Assembly (NCBI GenBank): GCA_900766645.1
Contig: CAAFWD010000204.1
Span: 1-10,939 of the forward strand
Reading direction: 5' to 3'
Origin: an uncultured Cetobacterium sp.
Lineage (GTDB): Bacteria; Fusobacteriota; Fusobacteriia; Fusobacteriales; Fusobacteriaceae
Length of the DNA stretch: 10,939 nucleotides
Shown one piece after another: positions 1 to 6,689 of this stretch (position 1 is its first letter; each line of letters starts with the position of its first letter). The notes beneath the pieces are model-generated. The model had not been told where the DNA came from, did not search any database, and saw nothing but the letters and a program-made list of their open reading frames with translations. The position numbers were made by a program, and so were the translations under genes.

Positions 1-728
1 TAATACTTGTTTTAATTACGGCATTTAAAGGGGTTAATACACTACTATGCCTATTCTTAGGAATAGCAGCATCATTTGTATTTGGTACATTTGCAGGAAC
101 AGTAGAAAGTTTAGGAGTATTTTTAGATTTAGTTTATTCAGGATTTGAAGGTGCTGGATCATGGGTTATTGTAATGATGATGTGGGTAGCAGCATTTGGT
201 GGAATAATGAAAACTATGGATGCATTTAGACCTATTTCTATTTTAATTAAGAAGATCTCTGGAAACGTAAGACAGCTAATGTTCTATAATGGAGTTTTAT
301 CTGTTTTAGGAAATGCTGCACTTGCAGATGAGATGGCACAAATAGTTACTATAGGTCCAATTATAAGAGAGTTGGTTGAGAAAAATGTAAAGGGATCACC
401 GAAAGATATTGAAACTTTAAGATTAAGAAATGCAACTTTTAGTGATGCTTTAGGAGTATTTGGATCACAACTTATTCCGTGGCATGTATACATAGGATTC
501 TATTTAGGAATAGCAAATGCAGTATATCCATTAGCAACATTTACACCTATGAGTATTATCAAATTTAACTTTATGGCTTACATTGCTGTAATCAGTATAT
601 TAGTTTTAACATTAACTGGTTTAGATAAATTTATACCAAGATTTGCATTACCAAGTGAACCAGATGTACAATTAGCAGCTGAAAATGAAGTTATAGAGGA
701 AATGGTAGAAGTAGAGGAAGCTATATAA
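1..728 (+). CDS. Na+/H+ antiporter, NhaC-like family (5'-truncated by window edge)
   Basis: Integral membrane cation antiporter that probably exchanges Na+ for H+ across the cytoplasmic membrane. The reading frame is open from base 3, so the gene starts upstream; the first in-window ATG near 174 lies inside a membrane segment and is not the start. About 241 C-terminal residues are visible. They show several hydrophobic stretches (for example around VFGTFAGTVESLGVF and IVMMMWVAAFGGIM), then NAALADEM and the LRNATFSDALGVFGSQLIPW region, which matches the NhaC-type pattern of a conserved 'LxR..xD.G....LIPW' block before the last helices. The protein ends in a Glu/Val-rich cytoplasmic tail. The stop lies 24 bases before kal, so co-transcription is likely. 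Inference: it supports sodium or pH balance, or substrate exchange, during lysine fermentation. The true substrate cannot be read from sequence, and some family members exchange organic acids. Confidence 0.8.
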   Translation, partial: ILVLITAFKGVNTLLCLFLGIAASFVFGTFAGTVESLGVFLDLVYSGFEGAGSWVIVMMMWVAAFGGIMKTMDAFRPISILIKKISGNVRQLMFYNGVLSVLGNAALADEMAQIVTIGPIIRELVEKNVKGSPKDIETLRLRNATFSDALGVFGSQLIPWHVYIGFYLGIANAVYPLATFTPMSIIKFNFMAYIAVISILVLTLTGLDKFIPRFALPSEPDVQLAAENEVIEEMVEVEEAI

Positions 729-752
729 AACTAGATAAGAAGGAGAGGGGTT

Positions 753-1139
753 ATGACAAAATCAATGATTAGGTTAAGAATGAGCTCAGGAGATGCTCAT
801 TATGGTGGAAATTTAGTAGACGGTGCAAGAATATTACAATTATTCGGGGATGTAGCAACAGAGCTACTGATTATACATGATGGTGATGAGGGTTTATTCA
901 AAGCTTATAGTAGTATTGAGTTCATGGCCCCTGTTTTCGGAGGAGACTACTTAGAAGTTGTAGGAGAGATTACAAAAGTAGGGAATACATCTAGAGAAAT
1001 GACTTTTGAAGCAAGAAAGGTAATTGCACCTAGGACAGATATATGTGATTCCGCAGCTGACTTTTTAGAAAAACCAGTAGTTGTATGTAGAGCAGTTGGA
1101 ACTTGTGTAGTTCCAAAACAATATCAGAGAAAGGGGTAG
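753..1139 (+). CDS. kal: 3-aminobutyryl-CoA ammonia-lyase
   Basis: Eliminates ammonia from L-3-aminobutyryl-CoA to give crotonyl-CoA, the last pathway-specific step of lysine fermentation; cytoplasmic. The 128-residue protein is the size of a single hot-dog domain. It carries the DAHYGGNLVDGARIL stretch (residues 14-28) and SSIEFMAPVFGGDYLEV (about 53-69), a helix-then-strand arrangement typical of hot-dog CoA enzymes and of the beta-alanyl-CoA ammonia-lyase relatives. The start is set by AAGGAG at 740-745, seven bases before the ATG. The stop is four bases before kce, whose ribosome binding site (AAGGGG, 1131-1136) lies in the end of kal, suggesting coupled translation. Position next to kce and kdd makes the assignment firm; a thioesterase of the same fold is the only serious alternative. 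Confidence 0.92.
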   Translation: MTKSMIRLRMSSGDAHYGGNLVDGARILQLFGDVATELLIIHDGDEGLFKAYSSIEFMAPVFGGDYLEVVGEITKVGNTSREMTFEARKVIAPRTDICDSAADFLEKPVVVCRAVGTCVVPKQYQRKG

Positions 1140-1143
1140 AGTT

Positions 1144-1962
1144 ATGGAAAAATTAATTATAACAGCTGCTATTTGTGGAGCTGAAGTAACTAAAGAACAC
1201 AATCCAGCTGTTCCTTATACAGTGGAGGAAATTGCTAATGAAGCTTATAGTGCATATAAAGCAGGAGCAAGTGTTATTCACTTACATGTCAGAGAAGATG
1301 ATGGAACACCGACTCAAAAAAAAGAGAGATATGAAGAATGCATGAAAGCAATAAAAGAAAAATGTCCTGATGTAATTATTCAGCCATCAACAGGAGGATC
1401 AGTTGGAATGACTTCAGAGGAAAGATTGGAGCCAGTGCAACTAAAACCTGAGATGGCAACATTAGACTGTGGTACCCTTAATTTTGGTGGGGATGAAATA
1501 TTTGTAAATACTGAAAATATGATAAAAGAATTTGGTCAAAACATGATAGACATGGGGGTAAAGCCAGAAGTTGAAGTGTTTGATAAATCTATGATAGATA
1601 TGGCAATAAGATTATCTAAAAAGGGATTTATAAAAGAGCCAATACACTTTAGTTTTGTAATGGGAGTAAATGGTGGAATTTCAGGAACACTTAGAGATTT
1701 CATGTTTTTAAAAGAAAGCCTACCTGTTGGATCTACTTACTCGGTTGCAGGGATTGGAAGATTTGAATTTACATTGGCAGCAGCCTCAATAATTGAAGGT
1801 GGTCATGTAAGAGTTGGATTTGAAGATAACATATATCTGTCAAAAGGTATTTTAGCTAAAAATAATGGTGAGCTAGTTGAGAAAGTTGTTAGACTTGCAA
1901 AAGAACTAGGAAGAGAGATTGCAACACCAGAAGAAGCAAGACAAATACTAGGGTTAAAATAG
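1144..1962 (+). CDS. kce: 3-keto-5-aminohexanoate cleavage enzyme
   Basis: Condenses 5-amino-3-oxohexanoate with acetyl-CoA and cleaves it to L-3-aminobutyryl-CoA and acetoacetate. It belongs to the BKACE (DUF849) superfamily, a Zn-dependent TIM-barrel group whose founding member is Kce. At 272 residues it has family length. Visible active-site residues agree with the characterised Cloacamonas enzyme: Glu14 in AICGAE, His46 and His48 in the VIHLHVR metal motif, and Arg223, Glu227 and Asp228 in RVGFED, shifted by three from the R226/E230/D231 numbering I recall. The C-terminal GREIATPEEARQILGL is also typical. BKACE members act on various beta-keto acids, but the neighbouring kal and kdd fix this one as Kce. 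It is followed after 14 bases by kdd. Confidence 0.95.
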   Translation: MEKLIITAAICGAEVTKEHNPAVPYTVEEIANEAYSAYKAGASVIHLHVREDDGTPTQKKERYEECMKAIKEKCPDVIIQPSTGGSVGMTSEERLEPVQLKPEMATLDCGTLNFGGDEIFVNTENMIKEFGQNMIDMGVKPEVEVFDKSMIDMAIRLSKKGFIKEPIHFSFVMGVNGGISGTLRDFMFLKESLPVGSTYSVAGIGRFEFTLAAASIIEGGHVRVGFEDNIYLSKGILAKNNGELVEKVVRLAKELGREIATPEEARQILGLK

Positions 1963-1976
1963 AGGAGGAGATTAGG

Positions 1977-3014
1977 ATGATGAAAAAAGGATGTAAATTT
2001 GGAACACACAGAGTGATAGAACCAGCTGGAGCACTTCCACAAGGAGCATTAAAAATCTCTAACGATATGGAGATAATGTCTAATGAAATCTTAATTGATG
2101 TACAAACATTAAATATAGATTCAGCTAGCTTTACTCAAATCAAAGAGGCGTGTGGGAAAGATGAAAAGAAAATGGCAGAAATGATTGAAGGGATAGTTGC
2201 AGAAAGAGGAAAAATGCAAAATCCAGTAACAGGATCTGGAGGAATGTTAATTGGAACAGTTGAAAAAATAGGAGCAGATTTTCCTGATAAAACTTTAAAA
2301 GTAGGAGATAAAATAGCGACATTAGTATCACTATCTTTAACACCTTTAAAAATAGAAGAAATTAAAAAAGTAAATGTATCAAATGATCAAGTAGATGTTA
2401 ATGCGAAAGCAATATTATTTGAAAGTGGAATATATGCAGTATTGCCAAACGATATTCCAGAAAAATTAGCTTTAGCAGCATTAGATGTAGCAGGAGCGCC
2501 GGCACAAGTTAAAAAGTTAGTAAAAGAAGGAGACACAGTTTGTATAATCGGTGGAGGAGGAAAATCAGGAATCCTTTGTTGTTATCAAGCTATGAAAAAT
2601 GTTGGAAAGACTGGAAAAGTAATTGTATTTGAATATTCTGAAGCAAATGCACAGAGAATAAAAGATATGGGGTTAGCACATGAAGTATTAGTTGGAGATG
2701 CTACAAAACCAGTTGAAATTTATAACACAATAAATGGGATAACAAATGGAGAACTTTGTGATGTGGTGATTAACAATGTAAACGTTCCAGGAACAGAAAT
2801 GTCATCTATATTAATAACTAAAGATGATGGATTAGTTTACTTCTTCTCGATGGCAACATCGTTTACAAAAGCTGCTTTAGGAGCAGAGGGTGTTGGGAAA
2901 GATGTAACTATGATAGTAGGAAACGGATACACTAAAGGGCATGCAAAGTTAACTTTAGAAATAATAAAAGAATCAAAAGAGATCAGAGAGTTATTTGAAA
3001 AACTGTACGTTTAA
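1977..3014 (+). CDS. kdd: L-erythro-3,5-diaminohexanoate dehydrogenase
   Basis: NAD(P)-dependent oxidative deamination of 3,5-diaminohexanoate to 5-amino-3-oxohexanoate and ammonia; cytoplasmic. The 345-residue protein begins with the characteristic MKKGCKFGTHRVIEP block. It has a GroES-like N-terminal half with VTGSGGMLIGTVEKIG and VGDKIATLVSLSLTPL, then a Rossmann domain starting at the glycine loop GGGGKSG (residues 192-198), and a conserved FFSMATSF plus LGAEGVGKDVTMIVGNGY segment near the end. Two adjacent ATGs (1977 and 1980) fit GGAGG at 1964-1968, with 8 and 11 bases of spacing. The first is chosen for spacing, although homologues I recall start at the equivalent of the second. It sits between kce and kamA, as expected from pathway logic. 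Confidence 0.94.
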   Translation: MMKKGCKFGTHRVIEPAGALPQGALKISNDMEIMSNEILIDVQTLNIDSASFTQIKEACGKDEKKMAEMIEGIVAERGKMQNPVTGSGGMLIGTVEKIGADFPDKTLKVGDKIATLVSLSLTPLKIEEIKKVNVSNDQVDVNAKAILFESGIYAVLPNDIPEKLALAALDVAGAPAQVKKLVKEGDTVCIIGGGGKSGILCCYQAMKNVGKTGKVIVFEYSEANAQRIKDMGLAHEVLVGDATKPVEIYNTINGITNGELCDVVINNVNVPGTEMSSILITKDDGLVYFFSMATSFTKAALGAEGVGKDVTMIVGNGYTKGHAKLTLEIIKESKEIRELFEKLYV

Positions 3015-3060
3015 ATAGAGGTTAGATTTGAAGTTTAGAATTTGAAAAAATAGAAATTTT

Positions 3061-3065
3061 GGAGG
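3061..3065 (+). promoter_or_regulatory. Ribosome binding site deciding the kamA start
   Basis: GGAGG lies eight bases before ATG 3074 and eleven before ATG 3077. The frame is open back to a TTG at 3059, but that codon abuts and overlaps the start of this motif and has no ribosome binding site of its own, so ATG 3074 is the supported start. Confidence 0.8.
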
Positions 3066-3073
3066 ATTTACTG

Positions 3074-4312
3074 ATGATGAATTTAAGAGAAAAGTTTAAC
3101 GCAACAGATGAGCAATGGAATGACTGGAAATGGCAAGTATCAAATAGAATAGAGAGCTTAGAGCAGTTAGAGAATATGATAGCTTTAACAGATGAAGAGA
3201 GAGAGGGAATAAAAAAATCATTAGAGACAATTAGAATGGGAATTACACCATACTATTTAAGTATTATGAATCCTGATGATCCTAAATGTCCAGTGAGAAT
3301 GCAGGCTGTTCCTTCAGTTAATGAGTTACATAGATCTTGTGCTGATCAATTAGATCCATTACATGAAGATGGAGACTCACCAGTTCCAGGATTAACTCAT
3401 AGATATCCAGATAGAGTTTTATTACTTGTAACTGATATGTGCTCTATGTACTGTAGACATTGTACAAGAAGAAGATTTGCAGGGCAAACAGACCAAGCAG
3501 TTCCAATGGAAAGAATAGAAAAAGCTATTGAGTATATTAGAAATACACCACAAGTAAGAGATGTATTATTATCAGGAGGAGACCCATTACTTTTATCTGA
3601 TGATAAGTTAGAGTACATCATTAGTAAATTAAGAGAGATAGATCATGTTGAGATTGTAAGAATTGGATCAAGAACTCCAGTAGTTATGCCTCAAAGAATA
3701 ACTCCAGAATTATGTAATATGTTAAAAAAATACCACCCGATCTGGTTAAATACTCATTTCAATCATTCGAAAGAGATTACACCAGAGGCGATAAAAGCTT
3801 GTAATATGTTAGCAGATGCAGGAATTCCTTTAGGAAACCAATCTGTTTTATTAAGAGGAATCAATGATTGCGTTCATACAATGAAAACATTAGTGCATGA
3901 TTTAGTTAAAATGAGAGTTAGACCTTATTATATTTATCAGTGTGACTTATCAATGGGAATTGAACACTTTAGAACACCAGTATCAAAAGGAATTGAAATC
4001 ATAGAGGGATTAAGAGGACATACATCAGGATATGCAGTACCAACATTTGTTGTAGATGCTCCAGGCGGAGGAGGAAAAACTCCAGTAATGCCTAATTATG
4101 TAATTTCTCAATCTCCAGATAAAGTTATCTTAAGAAACTTTGAAGGAGTAATAACAACTTATACACAACCAACAGATTATAAAAATGAGTGTGAGTGTAA
4201 AGTTTGTAAAGAGGAAAAAAGAAGACAAATAGGAGTAGCTGGACTAATAAGCGGGTGTGAGGAAACATTAGAGCCAGTGCAATTAGATAGAAAGAAAAGA
4301 AACCATCACTAA
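3074..4312 (+). CDS. kamA: L-lysine 2,3-aminomutase
   Basis: Radical SAM, PLP-dependent enzyme that converts L-lysine to L-beta-lysine, the first step of the pathway. From ATG 3074 the protein has 412 residues, close to the 416 of the Clostridium subterminale enzyme. Its key residues map with a constant offset of two: the [4Fe-4S]/SAM cysteines Cys123, Cys127, Cys130 (CSMYCRHC); the PLP lysine Lys335 in PGGGGK; the substrate-binding Asp291 (QCDLS) and Asp328 (VVDAPGG); and the zinc ligands Cys266, Cys373, Cys375, Cys378 (CECKVC). All are intact, so the enzyme should be active and oxygen-sensitive. Lysine aminomutases of beta-lysine antibiotic or osmolyte pathways look alike, but kamDE and kdd in the same operon make the fermentative role clear. 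Confidence 0.97.
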   Translation: MMNLREKFNATDEQWNDWKWQVSNRIESLEQLENMIALTDEEREGIKKSLETIRMGITPYYLSIMNPDDPKCPVRMQAVPSVNELHRSCADQLDPLHEDGDSPVPGLTHRYPDRVLLLVTDMCSMYCRHCTRRRFAGQTDQAVPMERIEKAIEYIRNTPQVRDVLLSGGDPLLLSDDKLEYIISKLREIDHVEIVRIGSRTPVVMPQRITPELCNMLKKYHPIWLNTHFNHSKEITPEAIKACNMLADAGIPLGNQSVLLRGINDCVHTMKTLVHDLVKMRVRPYYIYQCDLSMGIEHFRTPVSKGIEIIEGLRGHTSGYAVPTFVVDAPGGGGKTPVMPNYVISQSPDKVILRNFEGVITTYTQPTDYKNECECKVCKEEKRRQIGVAGLISGCEETLEPVQLDRKKRNHH

Positions 4313-4317
4313 TCATA

Positions 4318-4326
4318 AAAGGAGGT
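4318..4326 (+). promoter_or_regulatory. Full-length Shine-Dalgarno of kamB
   Basis: AAAGGAGGT is a nine-base match to the complement of the usual 16S rRNA 3' end. It is the longest match I noticed in the window, placed four bases before ATG 4331. It begins five bases after the kamA stop, so kamB translation does not depend only on coupling. Confidence 0.7.
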
Positions 4327-4330
4327 AACC

Positions 4331-5353
4331 ATGCCTTTTATAAAAGACATAAAAAAATATAGAAGTATTTCTACTATAGGACTTGAGAAAAATGTAGGGA
4401 AAACAGTGACCATGAACTACATAATAAAAAGATTGGTATCAGAAGGAGTAAAAGTAGGAATAACTTCTGTAGGAGTAGATGGAGAAACAATGGACGTAGT
4501 AACTACCACAGCTAAGCCAGAAGTGACAATATATGAAGGAATGATGTTTGCAACTAGTGAAAATCACTATAAGATGAAAAGATTTCAAGGGGATATTTTA
4601 TCAGTGAGTGAAAAGGCAACTGCACTTGGTAGGGTTGTTATAGGAAAAGTTTTGAGAGAAGGAAAAATTCTTCTCTCAGGGCCTTCAAATAGTAAGTGGG
4701 TAAAGGAAACTATAGAAGAACTTTTAGAAAAAGGTATGGATACAGTAATAATAGATGGGGCTCTATCTCGAATGAGTATAGGGTCCCCTATTGTTACCGA
4801 TGGAATAATTTTATCTACAGGTGGAGCAGTTTCTATAAATTTAAATGAAGTTATAAAGAAAACAAAACACGTTATAAAACTTATAGATTTAGATGAAATT
4901 AGTTCTTCTAAAAGAGAAGTTATAGAAAAATTAGATGATGGAATATATAAAATTGTTTGGGAAAGAGAAGAAGTAGAAAAACTTCCAATCAAATCCATTT
5001 TAAGTTTCTCGCAGTTAGAACAAAATGTTTTTCAAGAGGAATGTTCATTATATATTACTGGAGCAGTGACTGAAAGATTTTTAGATAATATAAGTAAGCA
5101 AAATTTTATAAAAAATGTTGAAGTAATTGTAACAGATTTTACAAAAATATTTTCTTCTACAGAAGTTTTAAATAGATTTTTAAAAAAAGGTGGAAGAATA
5201 AAAGTTTTATTAAAAACTAATTTAATTGGGGTAACAGTAAATCCAACATCTCCAGCAGGGTATATTTTAAATTCTGAAGAACTGATAAAAAAAATTAAAG
5301 AATTTACTAATGTACCAGTTGTAAATCTAAAGGAGGATGGATATGTTTTCTGA
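4331..5353 (+). CDS. kamB: P-loop NTPase KamB, putative lysine 5,6-aminomutase reactivase subunit
   Basis: 340-residue soluble protein of unproven biochemistry. The N-terminus has a strand followed by GLEKNVGKT (residues 17-25). The spacing G-x5-GKT is that of dethiobiotin synthetase (GTDTEVGKT) rather than the classic G-x4-GKT, suggesting the MinD/BioD (SIMIBI) class of P-loop proteins. A hydrophobic strand ending in IIDG (Asp142) is a possible Walker B. The C-terminal third carries a conserved-looking NPTSPAG (304-310) and ends in VVNLKED. The gene overlaps kamC by 11 bases and lies between kamA and kamDE. From memory, family resources name it a reactivase subunit for lysine 5,6-aminomutase; the sequence supports only an NTPase coupled to that enzyme. 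A role in cofactor delivery is an alternative. Confidence 0.75.
   Translation: MPFIKDIKKYRSISTIGLEKNVGKTVTMNYIIKRLVSEGVKVGITSVGVDGETMDVVTTTAKPEVTIYEGMMFATSENHYKMKRFQGDILSVSEKATALGRVVIGKVLREGKILLSGPSNSKWVKETIEELLEKGMDTVIIDGALSRMSIGSPIVTDGIILSTGGAVSINLNEVIKKTKHVIKLIDLDEISSSKREVIEKLDDGIYKIVWEREEVEKLPIKSILSFSQLEQNVFQEECSLYITGAVTERFLDNISKQNFIKNVEVIVTDFTKIFSSTEVLNRFLKKGGRIKVLLKTNLIGVTVNPTSPAGYILNSEELIKKIKEFTNVPVVNLKEDGYVF
5331..5336 (+). promoter_or_regulatory. Ribosome binding site deciding the kamC start
   Basis: AGGAGG inside the end of kamB. An ATG at 5337 directly abuts this motif and is too close for initiation; ATG 5343, with six bases of spacing, is the supported start. Confidence 0.75.
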
Positions 5354-6677
5354 AAAAGTAGGGTTTGATTATATTCTTGAAAATTTAGATATAGTGAGTA
5401 AATTAGGGAAAAAATATTTGAAGTTAATTGAATTTTCTAAAAATAAGGTGTTACTAGAAAAAGAGTATGATAATCAGGAGTATGTAGGAGATTTGATTGC
5501 TAGAAAACCTAGATTATATGTAGAGTTAAAAAAGAAACTTGGGGCAATAAGAGATATTAGTATTATAGTTGAAAGATTAAGAAGCGGTTATGTTCTAGAC
5601 GATGTTGAGCTTTTTGAAGTTAAAATTTTTTCCATGATCTCCCAAGAAATTTATAACATATTATATGAGGAATCTAAAGAGCTAGCACCACAAAATTTAG
5701 AAAAAGTTATAGATATGTTAGATCCAGACAAACTTAGAATAGCTAGTTTTCATATTTACAGTTCATATTCTAAAGAATTGTCAGAAGTAAGAAAAAAAAT
5801 AAAAGAAACAAAGAACGAAGAATTATACGAAATTGAGACTCAGTTGGAAGATGATGTAAGAAAAGTTATAAGCAGAAAATTGGGAAACTATAGTCTTGTA
5901 TTAAAAAGTAGTATAAAACGTTTAGGATACTTAGATTATATTTTAGCAAAGGTAAAACAAATAGAAGAGTTAGGACTTGTGAGACCAAAGCTTGATAAAA
6001 TAACTGAAATTTATGGAATGTTTAATCCGAAAGTTAAAAATATTTTAAAATATCAAAATAAAATATATCAAGAGGTAGATGTAAAATTACATGAAGGGGT
6101 AACAATTATAACAGGGGCTAATATGTCTGGAAAGACATTAACCTTAAAAACAATTGGGCTTGTTCAAAGTATGGCACAAAAAGGTTTTTTTGTACCAGCT
6201 AAAAATGCAAAAATAAAAATTATGGATGATATATATATGTCTGTGGGAGACTCTCAATCAATTGATGATGGACTTTCATCATTTGCAGCAGAGATGTTAG
6301 AAATAGATAGAATTATAAAAAAAGTAAAAATTGGTTTGAAACCACTAGTTCTAATAGATGAATTGGCAAGGACTACAAACCCACAAGAAGGAAGGGCATT
6401 ATTAAAAAGTGTTATATCTATTTTAAAAAGATACAAAATAGAATCTTTAATAACTACTCATTATGATAGAGTAGGTGACGATGTAAGAAGACTTAGAGTT
6501 GTAGGAATAAAAAAAGAGCTATTGAAGGAGTGTACTACATATCAAAATATAGAAGATTATATAGACTACTCATTAATAGAAGTAAATGATGATACTGTAC
6601 CAGAAGAAGCTTTAACAATTGCAAAACTATTAAAAATAGATGAAGAGATTGTAGAGAAAGCATATAAGTATTTATAA
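5343..6677 (+). CDS. kamC: MutS-fold ATPase KamC, putative lysine 5,6-aminomutase reactivase
   Basis: 444-residue protein resembling the C-terminal half of MutS: a long helical region (about 1-240), then an ABC-type ATPase. Motifs seen are Walker A GANMSGKT (258-265, with Ala where MutS has Pro), a signature-like SSFAAEM (312-318), Walker B with Asp339-Glu340 (LVLIDELAR), and the switch histidine His373 (TTHYD). There is no N-terminal mismatch-recognition domain with its Phe-x-Glu, and no C-terminal Smr nuclease domain as in MutS2. It is about half the length of either, so DNA repair is unlikely. The start overlaps kamB by 11 bases, and kamD follows 12 bases after the stop. Known: adenosylcobalamin aminomutases inactivate during turnover. 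Inferred: KamC with KamB restores or protects KamDE using ATP. Confidence 0.8.
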   Translation: MFSEKVGFDYILENLDIVSKLGKKYLKLIEFSKNKVLLEKEYDNQEYVGDLIARKPRLYVELKKKLGAIRDISIIVERLRSGYVLDDVELFEVKIFSMISQEIYNILYEESKELAPQNLEKVIDMLDPDKLRIASFHIYSSYSKELSEVRKKIKETKNEELYEIETQLEDDVRKVISRKLGNYSLVLKSSIKRLGYLDYILAKVKQIEELGLVRPKLDKITEIYGMFNPKVKNILKYQNKIYQEVDVKLHEGVTIITGANMSGKTLTLKTIGLVQSMAQKGFFVPAKNAKIKIMDDIYMSVGDSQSIDDGLSSFAAEMLEIDRIIKKVKIGLKPLVLIDELARTTNPQEGRALLKSVISILKRYKIESLITTHYDRVGDDVRRLRVVGIKKELLKECTTYQNIEDYIDYSLIEVNDDTVPEEALTIAKLLKIDEEIVEKAYKYL

Positions 6678-6689
6678 GGAGGATATTCA

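Noticed and set aside
284..493. Short minus-strand open frame within the antiporter gene, and similar ones at 1803-2042, 2140-2343, 3397-3621, 4125-4316 and 6254-6436
   Set aside because: All are antisense shadows of real genes, with no family resemblance and compositions (for example Leu/Phe runs) typical of complement translation.
3028..3056. Possible promoter (TTGAAG, 17 bases, TAGAAA) before kamA
   Set aside because: Each box matches only four of six consensus bases, and the implied transcript start would fall within or after the kamA ribosome binding site.
3059..3073. TTG start extending KamA by five residues
   Set aside because: The TTG overlaps the GGAGG that serves ATG 3074 and has no ribosome binding site; residue offsets to the Clostridium enzyme also fit the shorter form.
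1429..4282. Shared GAGCCAGTGCAA in kce (about 1429-1440) and kamA (about 4271-4282), both coding for EPVQ
   Set aside because: In each gene the residues fit its own family's conserved segment, so the 12-base match is most likely coincidence.
4585..4998. 137-codon open frame on the minus strand inside kamB
   Set aside because: It is antisense to a well-supported gene, shows no recognisable motif, has low-complexity Ser/Ile/Phe-rich composition expected from reading AT-rich coding DNA backwards.
5337..5342. Upstream ATG adding two residues to KamC
   Set aside because: It directly abuts the AGGAGG motif, leaving no spacing for initiation.
5343..6677. kamC as a DNA mismatch repair gene
   Set aside because: Half length, no mismatch-recognition domain, and tight coupling to kamB and kamDE argue for an aminomutase-related role.
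3015..6689. Cobalamin riboswitch controlling the B12-dependent kamDE genes
   Set aside because: The spacers between genes are far too short (12 to 59 bases) to hold one; a leader element before the operon would be outside the window.
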